From Chitinophaga eiseniae (GTDB lineage Bacteria; Bacteroidota; Bacteroidia; Chitinophagales; Chitinophagaceae): a stretch of DNA of 64,000 nt. Positions 8,417-17,122 of the stretch are shown here, piece by piece. The translations under genes and the position numbers were made by a program. Under the pieces are notes generated by a model. It saw only the letters and a program-made list of their open reading frames with translations. It was not told where the DNA came from and ran no database searches. Position 1 is the first letter of the stretch, and each line of letters starts with the position of its first letter. Location of the stretch: the NCBI RefSeq assembly GCF_012641265.1, contig NZ_JABAHZ010000003.1, forward strand, positions 310,001 through 374,000. The letters run 5' to 3'.

Positions 8417-11400
8417 TTAGTTTAAATTCACGTTAAGGGTATTCTTATTGTCATTTTTCTTCAGTAGTTCCAACAAGGTTCTATAAAGATCATATGTTTT
8501 CTGAGTCGCCTCCTTAACATCTATTCCATTCTTATTCATAATTTTCATACCTGCCTCCATAATGCCAATTCCTCTTTGCAACGATCCACGGAAATCCCGG
8601 AGGTTGAGACCTGGTAGCGAACCATCATTGACAAAATTGGTAACGTCTGCTTTTTGTCTCGGTGACCCAAAAACATCGCTAGACAAAGAAGCAGCGGTAT
8701 TAAAATTATTAATATTATCTTTTAGTGCTGCATTCGCTTTCCAAAGTGGTACGTTATCTCTAAAGGTTACAACCCAGGCGTGTCCTTCTTGCGGTGAAAA
8801 GGCAACGGATGAACCCTGGTCTGAAAATACTTTGTTCTTATCCAGGTCATTTCCCATTCTCCATCCCCCGGTATTTCCCGGCGGTTCAGGGTCCACTGAA
8901 CCCCATGCCCAACCTGGTATCCCCGGCAAATTATTGTCGGGCCTCAGTATTGGGCCTGACGGAGAAGAAACCGATCCACTTGGTGTTACGCCAACACTTG
9001 CGGCAGAAAATAATGGTACACCTGCGGCATCTTTAAAAACTGAAGGTACTTTATCCGAAGCAATATCTACTCTTCCATGTTGAGTGGTAGCATTGGTGCC
9101 ATAAATTGCCTGATAAGACACTGCCGCCTTAAACCATGCACTATTAGCCGGAGCCAATTCCAGGCCTTCGAGGTCTATTCCCATTGTCACTTTATTTTCT
9201 GCGTAAGCAAATGGCGTATTGCTGGCATACTTACTACTTAACGGATCAATCTGGATAAACCTGCCAATTTGTGGATCCATGCTTCTATATTTAAATTGAT
9301 ACCAGTTAAGATCTAATCTATCTTCCAACTCCTGGGAAGTAAATCTCTTTTTATTTTCCGGGTAGTTAGTTCCTTTAAGAGCATTCGAACTAATCCCCGC
9401 CATCGTGAGTCCAAATGGATAATAGTGCGTTTCCTCCAGCAGAGGACCTGCGTTCACGCCCAATATCACATTGTCGAAATACACAGGTTGAGCGCTTTCA
9501 TTGCTGGTATATGCATACAGGAAGCCTGTTTTCTTAATCACCATTTTATCCTGGCCCAGAGTCTGCAGCTCATCTGGGGCTGCTTTTACCTGTTTTACTC
9601 CGCTGTTTTCCTCTACTAATTTAAATCCATCATCGAAGAGTACAAAATTGAGATAAGCTTTAGGACGGTTGGTGTTGGGTTGGTCAGGCTCTTTCTCTTT
9701 AAGACGGCGATAGTCATTATTATAAAAACTGCTGTTAAAGGGAGTCTGTTGGTCTGACAAAGTATTGCCGTGAGTGTTGTTATTTGACTGTGCATTTCCA
9801 CCAAATGCCTGCACCAGGCCTGCTATCATATTTTCAGCAGTGGCCGTAGCTGATTTATTATCCTTAGGTCCGTCAGATTTGTAAAATGCCTTGGCGCTCA
9901 GCTGAACCGTATCACCTGCCATTACCCTAAGTACAATAGAAGGGCCTATTTTCTTACCAGTACCGGTCGCAGTTAGCTTAGCAACAGAAGCATTCTTGCC
10001 TGCACTTTCATCTGCCGGATATCCTACCGGTTTGTCTGTACGGGTATTATCAATATTGCTAAACAGGGCCGTTTCTTTAGGTGCTGCCGGCACCTCCATC
10101 GTAGCCGTATACGTGGTAAAATCACTCTGGTCTGTCAGGACTAAGCGTACATTCTCTAAGTGATCTTTTACAAAGTAATCGAACGGGTATTGAGCAGCCT
10201 GTCCTGTTTTAAATACAGGGCGTATTCTGCCTTCTTCGTGCGCCAAGAACTGCAAAGTATCATTCTGATAAACAAACCCTCCAATATAATCGGTGGTCAC
10301 CACTTTATCAGCACTACCCGTCTGATCCGTTATTATCTTTCTCCAATTTACACCGGCAGCATCATACAGGAATTTGATCCTCCCTTTGCCAGTTATTACA
10401 ATACTATCAGGCTGGTTAAGATGATTATAAGTAATAGTAGTAATATTCTTGTTAAGATCTTTAATCATATTGCCATTGGCATCATAGTCGTAGTCGTCTC
10501 CGGTGTTGGTACCGTTGATGAAATCGCCCAACTTTACACTGGTTGTATTAGCAACATCCCCCACAGCAGCTAGCTTATTACTGGCAGACTGGTAAGAGTA
10601 AGTAAGAACATCTATCATTGTTTTGGTGGTACCTATCATTCCCATTTGGTTCATCGTCATGATATTACCATTGGCATCATAATTCAGATTGCTGACAGAA
10701 AAGTCTTTCTGATCAATCGTCCAGTTGCTACTACCGCTGTTTTGCTGTGTAAATGGGGCTGACACCAGGCGATTGACTTTATCATAGTTATAACCATATG
10801 CACGTGCAATTCCATCACTCTTGCTCTTCCAGGTTGTTCCTGCCACATTTCCATTATATTGCGGTATTGTGAATCCAGCATCATAAGCCAGTGTTTGCCC
10901 AAACCAATTAGCAGTGCTATTAACAGTACTTGCATATGTTTTATTAATACCTGTAAGCCAACCACGAATATTATAATCATAGGTGAGTGTTTCCAGCTGG
11001 GTACTACCAGCAACGCCCAAACGTTTTGTTTTCAGCTGGCCCAACTCATCATAAGTATTGACGGCTATCGTTTTGTCCTGAGAGGCGTTGGCATCATTGA
11101 GCCGTTTCTTAATACTGGTGATCCTTCCGGCAGGGTCATAACGCAGCATTGTTAATACTGTTGTTTGCGGCGACAGATCGCTATGAAGGTTTTTATGCCG
11201 CAGATAGGAACTAAGCATTTTCCCATTAAAATCGTATAAACTTGTTGTGATGTCAGTACCGCCATTGATATTATCTGCCAGCACCTGGACCAACCTTCCT
11301 TTATCGTTGTAACAATTGGTAGTGGTGAGCCACTGTTGTGTTCCCAGCACTCTTACCTTTGTACCTGTCACCAACCCTGTTACCTGATTACTTCTAACCG

Positions 11401-12955
11401 CCGGCAGTGGTTCTGCATTGGGGCTACCATCTGCCTGTGGCTTTGTAATATCGCTACTGGCATAATTTTGTGCGCCGGAAAAAGAATAGTCGTCATAGTA
11501 AGTATATGTCAACGGCGTAAGGGAATCTGCCGGAATATTAGCCAGGGTTGTATTTGCTACAATAGTACCATTACCACTGGTTGCTGTCGGGTTAATTACC
11601 ATCTCTGTTGCGGCACCGGTACTTGTTTCAAAACCATCTACGAGGACAATACTGTTGATTGCCTGGTATAGAGGTTTTTGATCAAAATTATCCAGGATTA
11701 GATCAACCGGCGCTGGGAAATTATAAATAATGTTCTGGCTGCTGCTACCACTAACTCCATTCAACGCAATTTGTAGAGATTCCCGGGTGGCGGTAGCGTT
11801 TTTATATAAAGCCGTCATTATCTGCCTGTTCTGTCCATCATAAAAAGTTGCCAGCCAGGTTTTTCTCTTCATATTACCATCTCGGCTAAATACCAGTCTA
11901 TCCCGAACATCATATACCATTTCAGTGGAATCGGCCCCTGCTACTTTTTTTATTATCATGCGATTTCGGTCATCATATCGGTAGATAAAGCACAACTCTG
12001 CTGCTATAGCAATGCTGATTGTCCAATTAGTACCTATGATGGATTGCACTGCTTTTGGTGGGATAACAAAACAAAGGTTGCCAAAATCGTCATACACATA
12101 GTACGTACATAACCATCCCATATGCGCGGTACCTAGCGTCCCCGCTGACGCGAACTGGGCTTTTTTTAATATTATCACTCCATTTTTATCCTTGAATTCC
12201 ACCACCTGGTTACCCGCTTCATCAATCAAAACATTCTTATATAACTGCCCCTCCGCATAGATGCGGTTGGGGGTACTGGTAGGAATCACATTTGAAAGAT
12301 CCCATATCCGTACGGAATCTGCCGCTGTATTTATCAGTGACTGATTCTCCAATGGCCGGTTTCCACCTTTTTCTACACCTGCAGGATCATTTTTTGCCCA
12401 GTTGTTCCCAGGTGCATAAGTTTTTAATACCCGGTTCAAGGGCGATGCTTCGAAGTCAAGGCGATTATAGTATATACTTTCTCCTGCTGCGCCAGGCACC
12501 TGTGTCTGATAGAAAGTTTTCTGCGCGTTAAATGGGTCTGTTTTAAACTTGCCGTCCGTAGTATTTTGTGAAGCGTACGGTAAGTATTTTACCTGTTCTC
12601 TCCCATATTGGTCAAACACTATTGGTGTGACCATATCATTTCCGCTATAACTGATGCCCTTGACAACCGTTTGTATCAGCCGGCCTAATCCATCAAAATA
12701 TTGAGTAGTTTGCCGCACCTGATCGGCAGTACGTGCAGCAGCGCCGACATACGCCGTATCAGTAGTAGCTACAGCCGGTTCCCAAGTACGAATATAGTTA
12801 ATCGTCGTATTGGTATAAGGCGCAGGAATAGCCACCGGTGTGGCTGACGGTGGTGTTGTAGTTCCACCAGGTGTCTGCGCCATTACGACATTGCATTTAG
12901 TGAATAAGTATATTGCCCCGAACACCCGACTAACATAAAACAGGACATTATTCAT
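8417..12955 (-). CDS. Secreted RHS repeat-associated core protein with unrecognised C-terminal tail
   Basis: A 1512-residue protein. An N-terminal hydrophobic segment ending near VVMAQ (residue 26) suggests export. The DUF6443-like N-terminal domain of Bacteroidota RHS proteins covers about 45-170 (TINYIRTWEPAV, then YFDGLGRLIQTVVKG). YD/RHS-type repeats follow, for example YDDFGNLCFVIPP, YDVRDRLVFSRDG, LRYDPAGRITSIKKR, NYDANGNIM and YDYDANGNMIKDL. The RHS-associated core lies at about 1180-1262 (YYPFGLTMAGISS, then YQFKYRSMDPQIGRFIQIDP, ending GIDLEGLE). A tail of about 250 residues comes after it, with a Gly/Pro/Ser-rich first half and a helical end; I recognise no nuclease, deaminase or protease motif there. 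RHS shells commonly encase a toxin or adhesin end. It is 27 bases downstream of the 974-residue gene. Confidence 0.9.
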   Translation of the reverse strand: MNNVLFYVSRVFGAIYLFTKCNVVMAQTPGGTTTPPSATPVAIPAPYTNTTINYIRTWEPAVATTDTAYVGAAARTADQVRQTTQYFDGLGRLIQTVVKGISYSGNDMVTPIVFDQYGREQVKYLPYASQNTTDGKFKTDPFNAQKTFYQTQVPGAAGESIYYNRLDFEASPLNRVLKTYAPGNNWAKNDPAGVEKGGNRPLENQSLINTAADSVRIWDLSNVIPTSTPNRIYAEGQLYKNVLIDEAGNQVVEFKDKNGVIILKKAQFASAGTLGTAHMGWLCTYYVYDDFGNLCFVIPPKAVQSIIGTNWTISIAIAAELCFIYRYDDRNRMIIKKVAGADSTEMVYDVRDRLVFSRDGNMKRKTWLATFYDGQNRQIMTALYKNATATRESLQIALNGVSGSSSQNIIYNFPAPVDLILDNFDQKPLYQAINSIVLVDGFETSTGAATEMVINPTATSGNGTIVANTTLANIPADSLTPLTYTYYDDYSFSGAQNYASSDITKPQADGSPNAEPLPAVRSNQVTGLVTGTKVRVLGTQQWLTTTNCYNDKGRLVQVLADNINGGTDITTSLYDFNGKMLSSYLRHKNLHSDLSPQTTVLTMLRYDPAGRITSIKKRLNDANASQDKTIAVNTYDELGQLKTKRLGVAGSTQLETLTYDYNIRGWLTGINKTYASTVNSTANWFGQTLAYDAGFTIPQYNGNVAGTTWKSKSDGIARAYGYNYDKVNRLVSAPFTQQNSGSSNWTIDQKDFSVSNLNYDANGNIMTMNQMGMIGTTKTMIDVLTYSYQSASNKLAAVGDVANTTSVKLGDFINGTNTGDDYDYDANGNMIKDLNKNITTITYNHLNQPDSIVITGKGRIKFLYDAAGVNWRKIITDQTGSADKVVTTDYIGGFVYQNDTLQFLAHEEGRIRPVFKTGQAAQYPFDYFVKDHLENVRLVLTDQSDFTTYTATMEVPAAPKETALFSNIDNTRTDKPVGYPADESAGKNASVAKLTATGTGKKIGPSIVLRVMAGDTVQLSAKAFYKSDGPKDNKSATATAENMIAGLVQAFGGNAQSNNNTHGNTLSDQQTPFNSSFYNNDYRRLKEKEPDQPNTNRPKAYLNFVLFDDGFKLVEENSGVKQVKAAPDELQTLGQDKMVIKKTGFLYAYTSNESAQPVYFDNVILGVNAGPLLEETHYYPFGLTMAGISSNALKGTNYPENKKRFTSQELEDRLDLNWYQFKYRSMDPQIGRFIQIDPLSSKYASNTPFAYAENKVTMGIDLEGLELAPANSAWFKAAVSYQAIYGTNATTQHGRVDIASDKVPSVFKDAAGVPLFSAASVGVTPSGSVSSPSGPILRPDNNLPGIPGWAWGSVDPEPPGNTGGWRMGNDLDKNKVFSDQGSSVAFSPQEGHAWVVTFRDNVPLWKANAALKDNINNFNTAASLSSDVFGSPRQKADVTNFVNDGSLPGLNLRDFRGSLQRGIGIMEAGMKIMNKNGIDVKEATQKTYDLYRTLLELLKKNDNKNTLNVNLN

Positions 12956-12982
12956 AATTTTTGATTTAATAAGTTAACAACA

Positions 12983-15907
12983 CTATTGATTAGGGGAGCT
13001 TTTGTATTTATAATCGTACTGCTTCAATATCTTACCATCATTGTCTTTAACCACCTTCAATCTTCCGAAAGAATCATACTCATAATAATTTGTTTTTCCA
13101 GAGGGGTCTGTTTCGGAAGTCACACCAACCAGAACTTTATAGGTATATGTACTGATACGGGCAGCAGGTAATGCAGTGCGCAGTTTATTTAACTCATCTC
13201 TCAATTGCTGATCACTCTGTGGATCATTAAGGATAACGGAATTAATATAACTTTTCACGGTAGCAATGTCACTGCCAATTATCCTGGCAACGGGGTACTG
13301 GTTTTTATATCCGTACAAATAACATTCATTAACATTATTGGCTTGTTTCATCTGCAGGATATTGCCTGAAGAGTCATACTGATCAAATTCCAGCCTATTT
13401 TCCAATGGATTCGACCGTATTGATAATTGCATATTAACTGGCTTAAAAACGCCTTCCGGCCATGCTTTCATGTTGGTTCGTTCTGTTTTAACCAATCTGG
13501 GGGAAGCTGTCAACGGCTTTACATATGCCTTTGACTCTATCACCGGGCTTAAAATATTCCGGGATTTCATGGTACTATAAGGAGCCGTGGTTGCAAAATC
13601 ATCTACATAGGCCATCGTTGTATAAACAGTATCTCCATTACTCAGGTATTTTGTTATTCCAGTAGGATAATAATTGTTAGGATTATCATGATCGTAAATA
13701 GTAGTAGTAGTTAACACATTACTGCCAACATACTTGTTATTTATCTCTGATCGCAGATAGCTAACCCCCGTAATAATAGTTTGATCATTAACACTCGAGC
13801 CAAATAAGAGCGACGATTTGGAAGGTACAGCATTTTGCGTGGCCATATCATTTCTTGCCGCATAAACCCCCAAAGGAGAATTGAAATATCCTGAATAAGA
13901 TGCCACCTGGAATACATACAATCCCGAAAGTGTTTTTTGATCGATATAGGCATAATTATAGGAGATGTCTTCGGCCAACTGGTAACCATTATTTCCTGCA
14001 TTTATAAAAGCCTCCTTTTTTCTCAATAATCCATTAGCCCAGTTTCTATAATCTCTGCAATAATAGCTGGGAACATACTGCCCCTTTGCGCCTCCACCAA
14101 TACGGGTGGGGGAAAAATTGCTGGTATTATCATAAGAATAGGTATACACATTTTTCCCGCTATTGCCAGTGGCATCACCCAGATACTCTGTTATATTCGT
14201 GTATCGGACATTGTTGCTGCCCAACAATCCGCTCCATCCATTTGAAAGCACCCTGTTTCTGTAAACATAATATAATGTTGTAAATCCATCACTGGCAATA
14301 CAACCAGGTGCCACTACAAAGGTGCAGGTACTAAAATTCGTCTCATTATCCATATTATGTTCCAGGTAGCCTGGTTTGTATTCGTAGCTTTTCGAAGTAG
14401 TACCACCGAAGTTATCTTTAGACAAAATCTGTTTGATCCGCAAACCTCCTCCTAAGCCAGTACCTGCCCCCCCTCCTATGTCATACTGATTGGCTTCGTA
14501 AGTAAATTCGGTAGTACCCCCTGTTGGATAAGTGATCTTTTCAAGAATATATCTTTTCATATAACCTTCATTAGGAGAAAAATCTACATCTCCTACTGTG
14601 ATGGTTTGTCGTGATGGCGGATAGTTACCTGTAGCACTTTGTATGATATCAATATTCCTCCGTACACAAACAGCCGTATTATCAGATTCCCCCCGGCAAA
14701 AACCCCATTGATCAATCAGGCAGCGATTATCTGCTACTGGGTGACTTTCATTGTAACTGAAATTATATTTCTCGTTAAAATCTGCAGATACGCCTGCAAT
14801 TGTCACTGATTTTAGCCGATATAAGGCAGTACTCCCCGGAAAATTATCCCGGTCAAATACAATAGAGCGTATTATTTCATTTTTGCCATTTCGGATAACA
14901 ATACTTTCAATATAATTCTTCGTTGTATTCAAATTAAATTGGACGGTCCCTTCTTTTAAAGAGATACTTTTGATAATCTTCGTTTGATAGCTAATACCAT
15001 ATCCCTGTATATCACAGTAACCGGAATACATATTCCCACCTCCGTTACACATGCTGCCAACGGGAACTCCATTATCTCCCGGCAAATCATTACTTCTTAT
15101 CTGAACCGTTCCCTGAACATTTACAAATTGAAAAGCGGGTATATCATCATAAGCGAAAGAAATCGTGTTAGCGCCGGAAACATCAGAAATTTGTTCCAGG
15201 TACCATCCGGTGGGTGCCTGATCGGCATCAGTGATAGCCTTCTCTATATTGGAATAGCCAAACTTATACCGCTTCCCGTCATCATCTGTGATATCGATAC
15301 CTGTTATCTTGCGGTAATACATAGGATCTGTTGGAGATCCCGTCTGGACCTGAATATCATATGGTACAAAAGGATAGGTATATGCCTTGAACTGACCAGT
15401 GCCATCATCTTGTATCGAAAAATTACCATGTTTATTTCCTACAGAATAACTAAACTTATCATATTGAGCATCTTTCTTCCTGTTAGAAAGAATATCATTA
15501 AGATAAAGTATATCGTCATAATTATCCTGATCGATCTGGTCGGCAGTTTTCATTGGATTAGGCTTGGGATATAATTCATCTGCACGACCCTCTATACTAC
15601 GGGAAACAAGTCCACCTACATCAAGGGTCCAACCCGCGCCAATATTAGTTTGATTCAATTCCCGGGGCTTTATACCCACGGCATAATACCTCAATACAAT
15701 CGGTACTTCTATATCACCCGACTTTACGGTATACAAAGGAATAGAGATATCAGGGATCCCGGTATTATAGGCAACCGGTACCTCTCCATAGATCTGAAAT
15801 GCACGGCTTTGCGGTGAAGGCGGAACAATCGTTGGTAGTTGCCCCGCAACTTGTGCAGTAGCAGCAGTGGTTAACAACAGCAAAATAATGCTTAGGGTAT
15901 ATTTCAT
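12983..15907 (-). CDS. Secreted SpvB-like/YD-repeat protein, first gene of the RHS operon
   Basis: A 974-residue protein with a clear signal peptide (MKYTLSIILLLLTTAATAQ, cleavage near residue 18). The N-terminal region reads GEVPVAYNTGIPDISIPLY and later GAGWTLDVGGLVSRSIEG, the pattern of the SpvB-like domain that opens Tc-toxin and RHS shells. The middle is beta-rich with paired cysteines (GSMCNGGGNMYSGYC; RCLIDQWGFCRGE), fitting an oxidising extracytoplasmic location. The end is a YD repeat (SGKTNYYEYDSFGRLKVVKD). There is no core domain or toxin tail, so this looks like the cap or first half of a shell whose second half is the next gene. The two genes are only 27 bases apart and co-directional. 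Function beyond shell-like structure is not known. Confidence 0.85.
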   Translation of the reverse strand: MKYTLSIILLLLTTAATAQVAGQLPTIVPPSPQSRAFQIYGEVPVAYNTGIPDISIPLYTVKSGDIEVPIVLRYYAVGIKPRELNQTNIGAGWTLDVGGLVSRSIEGRADELYPKPNPMKTADQIDQDNYDDILYLNDILSNRKKDAQYDKFSYSVGNKHGNFSIQDDGTGQFKAYTYPFVPYDIQVQTGSPTDPMYYRKITGIDITDDDGKRYKFGYSNIEKAITDADQAPTGWYLEQISDVSGANTISFAYDDIPAFQFVNVQGTVQIRSNDLPGDNGVPVGSMCNGGGNMYSGYCDIQGYGISYQTKIIKSISLKEGTVQFNLNTTKNYIESIVIRNGKNEIIRSIVFDRDNFPGSTALYRLKSVTIAGVSADFNEKYNFSYNESHPVADNRCLIDQWGFCRGESDNTAVCVRRNIDIIQSATGNYPPSRQTITVGDVDFSPNEGYMKRYILEKITYPTGGTTEFTYEANQYDIGGGAGTGLGGGLRIKQILSKDNFGGTTSKSYEYKPGYLEHNMDNETNFSTCTFVVAPGCIASDGFTTLYYVYRNRVLSNGWSGLLGSNNVRYTNITEYLGDATGNSGKNVYTYSYDNTSNFSPTRIGGGAKGQYVPSYYCRDYRNWANGLLRKKEAFINAGNNGYQLAEDISYNYAYIDQKTLSGLYVFQVASYSGYFNSPLGVYAARNDMATQNAVPSKSSLLFGSSVNDQTIITGVSYLRSEINNKYVGSNVLTTTTIYDHDNPNNYYPTGITKYLSNGDTVYTTMAYVDDFATTAPYSTMKSRNILSPVIESKAYVKPLTASPRLVKTERTNMKAWPEGVFKPVNMQLSIRSNPLENRLEFDQYDSSGNILQMKQANNVNECYLYGYKNQYPVARIIGSDIATVKSYINSVILNDPQSDQQLRDELNKLRTALPAARISTYTYKVLVGVTSETDPSGKTNYYEYDSFGRLKVVKDNDGKILKQYDYKYKSSPNQ

Positions 15908-16402
15908 AAGTAGTGGTTTTCTTAGTCTAATGTGTACAGTAATGTTACCATAAGGTATTTACAGAAATCACAGATATAGGTGCATCAAGAGAAGCAATCA
16001 GCGATATTTAGATCCTCTCCGCGGTACAACTAATTTAAAAAAATTTAAATGGCCACGTTATAGATTCAACAAAAAATTATTCACTTGTTTTGACTAATGA
16101 GGGCAGCTGTTCGTGGTCTTATCAACGTTATACTCCCTGACAAATTGAAGTAGATCATAGCAAAGGAATTTAGAATTAAACAAACATGATATCAATCATA
16201 AAACACCTCTACCAAGGCATATTTCATGACGGGTTATAATATAAGATTGACCTAAAATAATGAATTTTGGATAAAATACCGCATATTAATAATAATTAAT
16301 TTACGGTAACGGGCACCTTCCGGCTAATGCAAAAGATGCCCTATGTCAGACAATAAAAATCTCTGCCTCTATGCTCTTTCCTGGAAATAACCTAATAGAA
16401 AA
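15908..16402. other. AT-rich intergenic region upstream of the RHS operon
   Basis: About 495 bases without a credible gene. It separates the start of the RHS operon (15907) from the end of trmH (16403) and must carry the RHS promoter. I found no exact TAnnTTTG element on the minus strand and no strong hairpin. Base composition is clearly AT-richer by eye than the flanking trmH and asmA genes, as is the RHS operon itself. Confidence 0.5.
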
Positions 16403-17011
16403 TCACCGCGCGTCCTCAGGCATATCCTCTCCTCTAAACCCCCACTCCTCCAGCAAACTATTGTACTGTGCATCCGGCAATCCCTGCCGCTGATAATGCC
16501 CCGCCACTGTTTTCTGACGCATGGCTTCATAAATACTCACAGCACACGCAACGGAAATATTTAACGAACGGATAATACCCATTTGAGGAATAATGAAATT
16601 GCCATCGGCCAGCGCACGGACTTCCTCGCTGACCCCATTTTGTTCATTCCCAAAAACCAGGGCTATAGAGCCGGTAAAATCGATGTCATAAAGACTCTTT
16701 GCATCGGCAGCCAGATGGGTGGTTAATATTTTATCGTATTGACGGCGTAATGCAGCAAAGCACTCGGCCGCATTATCAAAATCATGGATGGTGAGCCACT
16801 GCTTGGCGCTGCTGCTGCTCCGATGTCCCCAGTTCTTCCTGCGGGGCTCCCGGGAAGTGATAATATAAACGTCCTGTATGCCCACGGCATCGCAGGTACG
16901 CATCACGGCAGACACATTATGAGGATCCTGTACATCCTCCAACACGACTGTTAAATTTGCCTGTCGCCTGTTTAAAACCGACAGTATCCTTTCCCTTCTT
17001 TCTGGTGTCAT
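16403..17011 (-). CDS. trmH: tRNA (guanosine-2'-O-)-methyltransferase TrmH, SPOUT family
   Basis: A 202-residue SPOUT (trefoil-knot) methyltransferase that would use S-adenosylmethionine to methylate the 2'-OH of G18 in the D-loop of tRNAs. The three family motifs are intact: motif 1 NVSAVMRTCDAVGI, motif 2 ALVFGNEQNGVSEE, motif 3 IPQMGIIRSLNISVACAVSI. The N-terminal RRERILSVLNRRQANLTVVLE and the overall length match E. coli TrmH rather than the RlmB type, which has an extra N-terminal domain. The divergent asmA-like gene starts 111 bases away. A ribosomal RNA target cannot be fully excluded for SPOUT proteins, but TrmH is the best fit. Confidence 0.88.
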   Translation of the reverse strand: MTPERRERILSVLNRRQANLTVVLEDVQDPHNVSAVMRTCDAVGIQDVYIITSREPRRKNWGHRSSSSAKQWLTIHDFDNAAECFAALRRQYDKILTTHLAADAKSLYDIDFTGSIALVFGNEQNGVSEEVRALADGNFIIPQMGIIRSLNISVACAVSIYEAMRQKTVAGHYQRQGLPDAQYNSLLEEWGFRGEDMPEDAR

Positions 17012-17122
17012 ATGCTGCTATTATGGCACAAAAGTACAAAATAGCCCAGAGATGCTATTTACACCCCTATTTCTTGCTTTCCACATTATGCTTATCTTCA
17101 CCTCCAAAACAAAAATTAACCT

